This document shows positions 1-10,725 of a stretch of 64,000 nucleotides of DNA, piece by piece; the first letter of the stretch is position 1; each line of letters starts with the position of its first letter. The translations under genes were made by a program, and so were the position numbers. The notes under the pieces are model-generated. The model worked only from the letters and a program-made list of their open reading frames with translations, did no database searches and had not been told where the DNA came from. The DNA comes from Hericium rajendrae (lineage: Eukaryota > Basidiomycota > Agaricomycetes > Russulales > Hericiaceae). Location of the stretch: contig CM065882.1 in NCBI GenBank assembly GCA_033439255.1, positions 1,984,001 through 2,048,000 of the forward strand, in the 5' to 3' direction.

Positions 1-1106
1 TTATCCGATAAGGCGCTGCTCCCGAGGCGTGGTAACTTGCTGTCATCTATTCACTCAAGAGACGCTGTCGACGCTTGCCGACGTCGGGGGCGGGGAAGGA
101 AGTCCAGTGGCGGCGATAAGGTGCGACCGTCCATATTTATCACCGGGGCTGGTGGAGACGAGAAGGCGTTGATATCATTCCTCGTAACCAGACTTGTGGC
201 CACCCCGGTTTTCCGATGCACTTGGTTGGAGTACGCGCGCTCGTGCGCAATGCGCTCTTCTAGGGTGCGTTCGCGTATCTCTCGCAGAGATCTTCACAAG
301 CAGCGATGCAAGCCTGTCGGAAAAGGCGAGGTATAATACATAACGCGTAAAGACAAAGCTAGACTTCGATTTTTCCTCCGTCCGGGTTATTTTATTGGCG
401 TGGCGCTCGCTGATGAAGTGCCACAGAGACAGGCCTCGTGCCCGAGCGGTGGAATGCTTGGGAATGAAATGCATCAACGTTGTCCGCGGTGAAGCATGCA
501 GATAGCTCCATATGTCCAATTGTTGGATGGGGATCTCAGGCCGCTGGCGCACGATGCTCGGACTGGGGAGGTGCGCCTGCCGCGGCAAGCGCACGTGGTA
601 GACGGAAACAGCAACGAGGAAAATGAAAGGGCGGAGTTGGAAATGATTTGTGTCCGCGAGCGGGGAAGGTTGAGGAGCTCCCGAGGCGGGCCGAGATAGG
701 CCGCTTCGGTGCCTTGCGTTCTGCGGGCGATGAGATGATCCCGTCACAAGCGAAATCTCAAGGCAACTGAAATAAGAATACGCGTGCGCGTGCAAGAAGA
801 CGATTATATTATGTAGGTGTGCTGACCACCACGCAACCAGCGGTGGAGCGAACGAGAGCAAGATCAACCCACCCTCGGGACTTCTCCAGACGCCCTCGCA
901 GGGCCTCTCCACCGCTTTCTCGTTTCAGCTCTTTAGCCACGCATCCGGTCGTGATGGTCCATTCCTTCTAGGGTCGTCGTACCTTTGCTTACCTCGCGGC
1001 TTATACCCTTCCCCCGGGCTCTTAAATAGTTTCCTTTCTTTGATCTCTCGACCCTCCGTTTTATAACTGTGGCCCCCCCCGTGCCGCCCTTTCCCTCACC
1101 ATCATC
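1..1106. promoter_or_regulatory. upstream region of the APSES gene
   Basis: No convincing gene. The last 150 bases before the first ATG codons are pyrimidine-rich, with a CTTAAATAG-like AT patch near 1020, as is usual for basidiomycete promoters and 5' leaders. A 245-codon frame open on the minus strand here matches no family and has no gene-like features. Confidence 0.4.
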
Positions 1107-1138
1107 ATGACCTCCGGTCTACTACAGGTCGGTCATCC

Positions 1139-3250
1139 ATGGTCCACGCTTCTCGCTCTACTGATCCCCCATATTGCAGGATACATTACCTTCCCCTACG
1201 ACGGACGCCGGCAGTGCCTCCGGTCCTCGATTTCGACCCTACGCAAGCCCAAATCACCATGTCACCAAAAGCCGCTATATCACCAGCAACGACCCACGTG
1301 GATATATGTAAGGTCGTTACTCTGTCCGCTGCTCTATGTCTTGCTTAAACTATCTGCAGACCTGTGTACGAATACCCGTTAAATGGACAGTGGATTATGA
1401 TGGACGTCGACGATGGCTACGTCCTTTGGACGGGAATATGGAAGGGTGAGAGCGCATGCCGAATAGTGTCCGAAGTCCTGATACGACGAGCTGCCCCGAC
1501 CTTAGCCCTGGGAAATTCAAAAGGTTAGATGAACCGTTCCTTTCACACTTCTAGACTTTTAATCTAACTCTCTGCTTCGTGAACAGCGGACATTGTCAAG
1601 ATGATTGAATCACAACCAGATTTAGCCTCTCAAATCCGTAGAGTCCGCGGTGGATACCTCAAAATACAAGGAACCTGGATGCCCTATGAGGTAGGTCTCC
1701 ATAACGAGACCTTCCGCACCGGGCTGATCATGACTCCTACAGGTCGCGCTTCGTTTGTCTCGTCGGTATGTGCATGCTTCTGCTCTTCTCGCTGCTCTTC
1801 TTGACACACCTCTGCAGCGTGGCGTGGCCCATCCGACATGACTTGGTTCCTTTATTTGGGTAAGTCAGCCCTTCCTCGCTTCACGTCGACACTGCGAGAT
1901 ATTAAGTTCAGATGGTTAGCCCCACTTTTCCTAGCACATGTCTCATGCCAGACCAACCTGGTTACGGCCAAGTCGTGAATAATGGGAACGGGCGGCGCCG
2001 GGCGAGACGAAGCAATGCACAGAATCCATCGCTCATCGGTGGCGAATCATCCAGCGCACCGCAGGCAGGTTGGACCATCATCTCCTCTGTCCCACCGCAA
2101 GATGCCTCCGGCCAGTCTGGGCCACCCGTATCTCTCATGGTCCCATCGTCCTTCCCGCCTACGGCTTGGGCTTCTCAGCAGGTGCCGATCACCGGCTATA
2201 GGCAAAGTGTAGACCCTTCGATGGCGTCTTTCTCTGCCTCTCCCACTGACGGAGGGGCCGATCGACTATCTGTGGTCAGAGAGCAGAGTCAGCGCTCCCG
2301 CTTCTCGCCTTACCCCGGTCCGCCATCATCGGCATCCTACGCTCCATCATTTGTCTCGGGAAAGTCGTCGCCTATCAGCATGCACTACATGCCGCCCGAG
2401 CCGTCTGCAAGCTCTGAAGCGGAGCGGCGGCAAGCGCACGGCGAGCGCGTGACGTTGCCGCCGATCCAACTGCCCTCGGAGAACCGCGTTGCTGGTCGAT
2501 CGCAGTTCTTCCTGCCCCCGATCTCCACTCTTGCCGGTGCTGCGAGCACGTCACCGAACGACTCTCGGGATGTGTTAAAGCGGCTACAAGCCGACGACAG
2601 CAGCGATGAGTTCCGTCCACCGAGTGAAGGACGGTGGCACCGTCGACGATCACCCTCTGCGTCACCAGATGGACAGTAAGCTCGGGACATTTTCACGACG
2701 TGCGCTGTACATCTGACATGTCTCTGGCAGAGTGTCGGACATTTCTCCATCGTGGTACCCCACACATGCGCGTGTCAAATCAATCAACAGAAGCCAGGAG
2801 CATTTTGAAACCGGTGACCTGCCTCACATCAGCCTCCCCCCATTTCCTCTCCAGAGGGAGTTTAGCTCGTCACTTTCGTCGCCGGCAGCCTCGCTCCTTT
2901 CTTCAGCAACCGGCGCTTCACCGACCGATCCGTCGCCTACTTCCCCGAAGACACCGCAATCGGCGCGCTCGTACCCCGACGGCGCTTCTTCTCACTCATT
3001 GACGCTGCCTCCGATTGCAAGCTTGAAAGTACACAGCCAGACACCATCAGAGCTCATGCAGCCGCCCGGGCTTTTGCATAGTCCCCACGACATTGACAGA
3101 CTGGCCCCTTATGGGCGGTACAACGAGTCTGACCAGGGCACGGTGGCGGCGCGGTCGGAGGCCGCATGTCGCCAAATGGCGGCGCACGATGCCAGAAACC
3201 GTCGAGACCCTTCCGAGCGGTCGACTTCGCGCCCGATTCGTCCGTGGTAG
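1139..3250 (+). CDS. APSES/KilA-N-type DNA-binding transcription factor
   Basis: A multi-exon gene for a nuclear transcription factor of the fungal APSES class (winged KilA-N fold). Visible pieces in order: a lead segment with VLDFDPTQAQITMSPKAA (about 1220-1280), RPVYEYPLNGQWIMMDVDDG (about 1360-1420), an 18-base microexon at 1506-1523 coding ALGNSK with its flanks, then exons 1587-1690, 1743-1765, 1818-1859, 1920-2675 and 2731-3250. Spliced, these give RRVRGGYLKIQGTWMPYEVA, LRLSRRVAWPIRHDLVPLFG and PTFPSTCLMPDQPGYGQVV, the hallmark core of the domain. The remaining 420 or so residues are Ser/Pro-rich and disordered, as in regulatory tails. The stop is TAG at 3248-3250. The start is uncertain: ATG 1139 is in frame with the conserved lead, while ATG 1107 is in another frame. 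The first intron junction (about 1300-1360) does not restore frame with ordinary GT..AG ends. The target genes cannot be told from sequence. Confidence 0.85.
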
Positions 3251-6021
3251 AGGATGCGTCCGTATGAGCGCAAGTCCGTTCATCAAAATAACCTCGTCTT
3301 TTCCCGGACAGTGCTCTCCTGCTATCGTTAGATTCATCGTCTGCACTAATAGTTGTAGTTTCTATCGCTGTTTGCCCGAGGGGTAGTGTACTTCTTTAAT
3401 TTCTATGAGACTCTCGCAGCAGCACTATAATACCCACATATTGTACCATCATACCATCAATATGGCAACTTGTATTGTGCTCTAGTCACTTGATAAGGGA
3501 AACGCTGATAGCCTTCTGAACTTCGGCTTCGTGATCGCTGTTTCAGTCCATCGACTGACTCATGGCAGTCTCGAGGACCTACTTCGGCAGCTCCCAGCGC
3601 AGATATATGAAAGAACAGCTACTTTTCGGCATCGACAGCGGCCCTGCGCCTCGTCATATTCCATTGATTCCCAGGGCATCGTGCCATACACGCAGAGAGA
3701 TGAATGCAAGTCAGGGCTGCGAAGTCGACACCCGCTCGAGGGAAAGTTCATGTCGGATTCGGCACGGCGTCTCCGGCCTGAAGATTGCAACCTAAAGCAG
3801 GTGCACGTGGCGCTCATGCTGTACTGCCAGAGAGGAAAGTGACATCCAGACGATGCCTGGATGTCTCAGGGTCGCTCGCCGGCGGCAACCGATGTTTGAT
3901 GGGCTCGATGGAGGAAGGGTAAACACAGTGTAAACACCGAGCGTACCGAGGACGTTGATAGACGACGAGAACCGATGACGCGCATCAATCATTTCCAAGC
4001 TTGGGCGCGCGGGGCCTAAGGCGCATGCATCCGGTTCGCAGTGGCATCCGCTCATGCTCCGCAAACGAGGGATCGGCGGCGAGCTTGCCACGTTCGGCGC
4101 CAGTCGTCGACATTGGGATTCCATAACATTGCACATACATAGAACGTATCTGCATCCGAAAGTATTATCATAGGCTTCGGCAAATCTTCTAGATGTCTGC
4201 GAAACCTCGAGGACGAAGGGCGAACTGGAGAAGATGTGATGCGGAGACCTGAGACGTGGGACTCCGTCTGCATCTCAGCCGCGTCCCCTGGATTGTTCTA
4301 AAGAAGGCGACGGCGTTGAGCCCATGACAGGCCCTTTCTAGCCGCTGAGAGCTCCATCGCCCAAAGGAGCATCGGACTATACACATCTCCACGGTGTACC
4401 GATTTGCGCTCTGCAAGGATAAATTGCGGCCTTAGAGTTAAGCTCTCGAAGAACCCCCCGAGCCTCGAGCATCTGACGTATCGTGGGGGCGCCCGGGGTA
4501 AAACCTTCTCGCTTTGTGCCAGAACCGCATGCGTGCTGTCTTCTTTCCGGATGTGAAGGGAGCGCATCCATGCCAGTAAGCAAGTCGAAGCGCAGCTTTG
4601 GGAAGCACGGCAGGAATAGGAAGGCGAGAGAAGGCATCGACCTTTCTTAGACGGCTGCCATATCCGGCGACCTGTTTGTATGCCCAGAAGAGTCCGCGGA
4701 CTAGAGCTGATTGAGATGCAAAGGATCTCGAGATAACCAGGCGTCGTGTTTGATTTATGGAATGCACGTCCTCGCCCTCGCCATACGCGCTGCATGCATT
4801 GTGCGTCGGAGGTTCCTCTATGGTGACCGTTATGGACTGTGGTTCCATACTGACGTAGCAAAAGGCTCACCTGACGTCGGCATAGGAACTATCGCGGGCT
4901 TGTGAACGAACGATAGAGTTCATAGATATCATGAAAGGCACGTTCCCGCACCCTCGATTTCATTCACGTCGTCGGATCCAGTTTGCCTGGCATGAAATGG
5001 CCTCGACCAAATCGTCGCGCAAATCCAAGGCCTAGAGTCATTTCCGCACCCTCAATTGATGCCACGGCTTTGAAAGCAGTTACTGTGCCTCGACGAACTT
5101 TTTGTAGCGGCCTCATGCTCAAGACACTAAGGCAAAGTGCCACGTCGGTGCTAGAATCCTATGACTTGATATTTCATCACCAAAACTGTTATATCCTGGT
5201 GGCGCACGTCCCATAAGAGCTGTGTCCCGACGACTGGCAGATGGCCAAGTCCTGAAACGCTCTTAGTGTGGCACCATCAGTGTCTCGGAAGATATAAGAT
5301 ATTGCTGTTGATGAGGACATCGTAGGATATGCAATTCGTTTTGGGTGCGGAGGGTGCCAGTCTTCGGACCGGTTGCTTGCGGCTGCAAAACGGCGTGGCT
5401 GGTCAGATGGTCATTTCCCATGCAGATAAGGGCAGGCAACGCGAAAAATGTGCGGCAGAGAACTTTACAGAGGTGATGCAATGCCGTGCCCCAAGTTGAG
5501 GCATGGCGTCGGACTACCGCATTCCTGGACAATCTCATCGACATTTTCAATTCGAACGTGTGCGATATCGTAATCGCTGTGGTGCCTACCTGGACATTTA
5601 CCAAGGCGTCGCCGCTTTACGTGACAATTTGCATGAAATCCCCGCAGCTTCCGACAAGCTCCGGCGAGTTACGGAAGCCTTCTGGCCGCTTGAAGGAGAT
5701 GGAGTACAGCGCGGTATCGAAGGGGTAAGAGACCACGTCTGGCGCGTTCAGCTCGGCCAGCCAAGCCCACATGGTGATGGAGAGACTGTATGGATAGCGT
5801 ACCCCATACGCCTCCTTTGTTCAGCGGTGACAGCCTCTACAAATAGCCAGGAGTGCGCTTGATGCGTTATCATCGGCCAGAAGCCTCCATCGACCATCGT
5901 ACTCGTTCTCACGTCGCGCGTTTGAGATGCTGATCCTTAAATTTGAAGCAGCACAGATTGTGAATAATTCACATACCCACAATGTGTGCTCCTTTGAGTT
6001 CTCTAGTCAAAATTCATTAGT
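3251..6021. other. unassigned 2.8-kb stretch with weak minus-strand coding potential
   Basis: No recognised gene. The minus strand holds open stretches at 4438-4848 and 4298-4870, and a segment near 5500-5800 (MWAWLAELNAPDVVSYPFD) that could be exons of an uncharacterised or decayed minus-strand gene. Frames are broken repeatedly, no domain is recognisable and no splice chain could be built. It could be a lineage-specific gene, a pseudogene or plain intergenic DNA. Confidence 0.3.
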
Positions 6022-6211
6022 CTAGCCGACGTTCGAAACGAGCAATGCTGCTGCAGCGGCGGCAAGAATAGTGACGGAGGACACGGGCAGGACAACTCTT
6101 CAGGTGCGATATCGGACATGAAAGCTCCAAGACTTGCACAAATTGGGAAAAGACTTACACAAAGGCCGCCACGGTTAATATGCGCTCGTCGGAACCTTCA
6201 TTCTTGTTCAT
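6022..6211 (-). CDS. predicted 42-residue single-pass membrane peptide
   Basis: A two-exon micro-gene. Exon 1 is 6159-6211 and starts with ATG; exon 2 is 6022-6097 and ends with TAG. The 61-base intron has a GTAAG donor and an AAG acceptor. The product begins MNKNEGSDERILTVAAF and continues into an uninterrupted hydrophobic run rich in Val, Ala and Leu, ending in VSNVG. This gives a short polar head followed by one membrane helix. The size and shape resemble small accessory subunits of ER or mitochondrial membrane complexes, such as the Ost4 or Tom types, but no family signature is recognised. The consistent splice signals and sensible hydropathy argue for a real gene. It could also be the last two exons of a longer gene, because an acceptor-like TTTTCAG lies just upstream of the ATG. 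Confidence 0.45.
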
Positions 6212-6716
6212 TGGTAGATCCTGCTTCTAGCTGAAAACGTCAGGCAGCAAATACTACGCCTTCCGTATTCGGGAAGATAGTTTACTGAGACTCCGTCTGC
6301 GATTTGCAATATTCCACGCATGCACCTGAAAAAAACATGTCAGAGTCGGTGGTCTCTGTATACAGAAAGCTCGCCGTTGTGTACGACAGTCATGGAAAAA
6401 GTGTAGTCATCGTCTTCAAAGGGGGACACGGCAAAGATTACTGCGCGACGGAACCGGTAATGGGACAACCCTAGAATGAGGTTGAGGAATTGGTAGTGGG
6501 CCGGGCGCCTCCTTGACTTGGGTGGCTGCTGTACTTACGACAACTCGCTCACACTGGCCACAGGCCAATATTGGTCTCCTCGACATCCTGTCTTTCTTAG
6601 GTCGCTTGCGCGGACTGCTAGCGTCAAACCATCCCGTCGACGCTGCTTTCGAGCGTATACCACTCCGCAGCTTCGACCATCCTACTGCTCCCGGTCCTAA
6701 TCTTGTGAAGCTTAGC

Positions 6717-9700
6717 ATGAAGTTCAGGTGCGCAGACACGTTGTACTCTTTCATTTGGCATTCTATCTCATTCTTCTTATAGCTCATCCTTGAAGTTCAA
6801 TGCGGTTCCCGAATGGTGGGACGAATACATCGCGTATGTCACACACCCTAGGGCTCGGTCTCCGAGCGCGCTTTAGGGTTCTTGCTTGACATTCTTCCTC
6901 TATCTAAGGTACGATGCCCTCAAGAAGTACATATACCAACTCGAGAAGCAGCAACAAGAGGCAATTCGTCAGGCACACGACCTCGAATCTGCCACGGAGC
7001 AGACGTCTCTTGTGGGAGGACCTGGTCAACTGCCGGACACCGACGCACTCTTCAAGCCCCCTAGATGCTGAGCTCCGCAAGATCTCGAGTTTCTACGCAT
7101 ACAAGGAAAGGGAGCTTCTCGAGGAACTCCGTGAACTGGAAGATCTCGTAGCGGAGCAAGATGAATTGGGTCTTCTCGCCGATGGTCTATATCCGGAGGA
7201 CGATGTTGACTGGATTGATGATGACGACGACGATGAAGACGAGTGGCCCGCTTCCGAAAGGAGTAGAGGACGTCCAGGTACTGGCTCACGGCGCAGGAGG
7301 AGGGTGTCGAGCTCTGTGGGTCGTGGCCCCATTTCGCCAACTCGTAGGTCTTTCCAGCATCTGATCCGTAGCGAGCCTCTTAATATGCCAAATACAATTT
7401 GTAGACAACCATATGAAGGAGGTCACATCCCCCAGAGCGCGCCGCGTTAGCATTTCTTCAACAGAGGAAAATGCCGAGTTGGAAGCGTCGCTCGCCTCCC
7501 TGCGCCGCCATTCATATGCCCAGCCTCCAACTGTCCCCGAAGCTGAGGAGATGCCGCCTGGCCCTAGCAGGCCGACGAGCGTCAGCAGAAGCAAATCACC
7601 AGGAAAGGCTCGTGCCTTAGCTAGCAAGCTGAGAAGCAGTATCGCCTCTCTGACTCCGCACATCGGAAGAGGTCCATTAGACGAAGGAGGAGAGACAATC
7701 TGGACGTCGAAGAGCAACTATGCCACAGACACTCAATTGCTCTTCAAGCGCCGCATCACCAACTTGTATGTTCAAATCAGCGCACTGCGCTCATATCTCG
7801 AGTTAAATTACTCCGGCTTCCGCAAGATCTTGAAGAAGTGGGTATCCCTACATTTATTGGAAGATAGACCGCCTGATCTCTATTGCATAGGTATGATAAA
7901 GTGACGGAGAGTTCGGTATGTCTAGCATTTGAAGCCAGCAATTCAGGCTGAACTGACATCACTGCACATCAGTTGCAAAATCATTACTTGCACGATATCC
8001 TTGAGCATACACCGCCCTTTGATCAAGCATCGAGAATTCGTCTCTCTGATGCACAGTCGCATCTACTTCATCTATACGCGAAATGTGTCACCCATGGCGA
8101 TGTAGCTGCTGCCCAGCGACAACTGAAGTTGCATCTCCGGGAGCATATCGCTTGGGAGCGCGACACTGTTTGGCGTCAAATGATTGGCCGCGAACGTCGC
8201 GGAGAAGCTGGGACTCCGCTCGGAATGACCGTCGGTGCCGAAGAGAAGGGGATGGAGATGAAGACACCATTAGGCAAGATCCGTGTCACCAGACGGTCAC
8301 TCTGGACGCTAGGATCTGTGCTGGTCTTCGTGATCCTGCTGAACGTGCATACTATCAATGGGCCGAGTGCTAATCGCTGTTTCGCAATCTTGGTCTTTGC
8401 GACTCTTTTGTGGGCCTCGGAGGTACGTCTTTCTGTGTTGTTCATGAACAAGCGAGGCCTGATCAACGGCACTGTTAGGCCATTCCTCTTTTCGTGACAT
8501 CTTTGATGATACCCTTACTCCTGGTCATGCTCCGAGTCGTCCGCCCACCGGATGGTGGAGAAGTATTGACACCGAAGGACTCAGCCAAGTGAGATTTTTC
8601 TACCGTCGGCACGCATGTCTCCCGCTGACCCAGCATCTCCTAGATGGGTATTCTCCGTTATGTTTTCTCCGACCATCATGTTGCTCTTAGGAGGCTTTAC
8701 GATCGCCGCTGCCCTCTCAAAAACTAACATTGACCGCATCCTCGTCACGCGAGTCCTGAGTTTGGCTGGGACAAAGCCGAATACCGTGATTCTGACAGTC
8801 ATGTGTGTTGCTTGTTTTGCAAGCATGTGGATTAGGTACATCCAGCCTGAGCTCCTATCTCAGAAACTATATTGAATCTGAGTATCTAGCAACGTCGCCG
8901 CGCCAACACTCTGCTTGACACTTGTCAGGGTGCGTACCTGTCATCCACTTTCATGTGTTACATGGTCCCTTGACTGACGCTTCACGTACAGCCAATCCTC
9001 CGCACTCTCCCTCCGAAGGCTTCCTTCGGACCCTGTCTCATCGTGAGTTCCCCATATACCCATGCATCTCATGTTCACATTCCCCTAGCTCGCGATCGCA
9101 CTCGCCGCCAATATCGGCGGGCAGTCCTCGCCCATTTCCTCGCCGCAGAATCTCATTGCCCTGTCAGCAATGGACCCGCCGGTAGACTGGGCGCAGTGGT
9201 TCGCCGTTGCACTCCCAGTCTCTGCGTTATCCATCGTACTCATCTGGCTTTTGCTTATCGTATCATACCGTCCGTCGCATCTCCCCACGGGTGATGGGTA
9301 CCTTGAGATCAAGGCGTTACGGCCTACGAAGGAAGGGTTCAGCAAGAAGCAGTGGTTTGTCGTGGGCGTATCTGTGATCACGATTACCTTGTGGGTCGTG
9401 GAGAAAGTGATCGAGAAGTGGGTTGGAGATATGGGGGTCATCGCCATTATCCCGATCGTGGCATTCTTCGGAACTGGGGTACTGAAGAAGGTGAAAATCG
9501 ACTTATGACTCTGTGCGGAGAACTGTTATTGATGATCGGCATTGTTTCAGGACGACTTCGAGCAGTTCCTCTGGACGGTTGTTTTCCTTGCTATGGGAGG
9601 GATCGCACTTGGCCAGGGCGTCACCTCCAGTGGTCTGTTCGAGCAGATGGACACGGTCATTCGCGACCTCGTCGAGGGCCTTTCGTTGTTCACCGTCGTA

Positions 9701-10257
9701 CTGGTCCTCTCGCTCATCGTCCTCGTAAGCAGCACTTTCCTTTATGATCTTCCTTGACTCTGAGACACGCACTTTGTATAGGTCGTCTCCACGTTCATCA
9801 GCCATACCATTGCCAGTGTTCTGCTCGTCCCGATCGCGAAGGAGGTCGGCGGGCACCTCCCCGGAGACCAGTCGAATCTGCTCATATTCATCACCGGACT
9901 GGTCTGCTCTGCGGGTATGGGCATGCCAGTGTCGGGCTTTCCGAATCAGACAGCGTACGTCCTTCCCTCCGAGTTTAGAAGATTTCGACTGATTGGCCCT
10001 CCATACGCAGCGCAACGCAGGAGGACGAAATGGGACAGCTGTATCTTTCGAATGTGGATTTCCTCAAGAATGGTATCCCTGCTAGCATCATTGCAACACT
10101 GGTGCGTCTCTCACTATTTTCTGCGGATCGCAGCTCACAACATAAACCTTACAGGTTGTGGCATTCTTCGGCTTCGCTCTGATGAAACTGATCGGGTTAG
10201 TGCCTCTATTGATATCCTGTAAATGCTTTCTGACCTGCCTGAACTCGTAGGATCTGA
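6717..10257 (+). CDS. PHO91: SPX-domain low-affinity phosphate transporter (PHO91/PHO87/PHO90 type)
   Basis: A membrane phosphate transporter with an N-terminal SPX domain that senses inositol pyrophosphates, followed by a sodium-symporter (SLC13/CitM-like) core. The start MKFSSSLKFNAVPEWWDEYI is the classic SPX N-terminus; it spans exons 6717-6727 and 6783-6833 and continues at 6909 with YDALKKYIYQLEKQQ. The SPX domain ends near LRSYLELNYSGFRKILKKYD, whose last residues come from splicing AAG-AA to G-TAT. A middle linker carries a poly-Asp run (about 7215-7245) and many Ser residues. From about 8290 on there are roughly 12 hydrophobic segments, including NLIALSAMDPPVDWAQWFAV and GLVCSAGMGMPVSGFPNQTA, the latter matching the conserved symporter loop. 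The stop is TGA at 10255-10257 after a last small exon. The reading frame shifts at about 7062 unless a 40-base intron is spliced there. Confidence 0.9.
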
Positions 10258-10725
10258 ATGCTATCTATCAAGATATAGATTATTTATAACTCCCCTGCTA
10301 CCTCGGCTTGCGGATAATGCTCATTCATCCACTACTTACAGCCGTGTCAGATACCGTTCACACTGCTCTGTAAAATATGCGCACTGTATCGGCTGGTCCA
10401 CTGCGCGCTGCAGGCTGAGATAAAATACAATCTTATCTTATCGTCCTTTTGTGTTTCAGCCACTCTCACGTGAGCCGTATTCAATGCGGACGCGTCGGTG
10501 GCGTTCAGTGCTTGTTTGGTTCTCTGAAGTCGACCACCTCGTCGCGCCTTGCGAACACCGTTTTCTTATTTTTGGCGCACGCTGCTATCCTTGTCTGAGT
10601 CTGATCATCAAGACACTATCTGTTCAGCAAGAACGTCAAAGCGAAACATAATTGAGGCAATCAACGCTCGTACACATCTCAACATCAGCCCGTAACTTCA
10701 AGCTTGCTCAAACTGTCGACTTGAC
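10258..10725. other. intergenic region between PHO91 and KU70
   Basis: About 470 bases without a supported gene. It serves as the 3' end of the phosphate transporter and the upstream region of KU70. No repeat or RNA gene was seen. Confidence 0.4.

Noticed and set aside
175-912. 245-codon open frame on the minus strand upstream of the APSES gene
   Set aside because: No domain, no splice context, odd composition; it lies where the promoter and leader of the plus-strand gene are expected.
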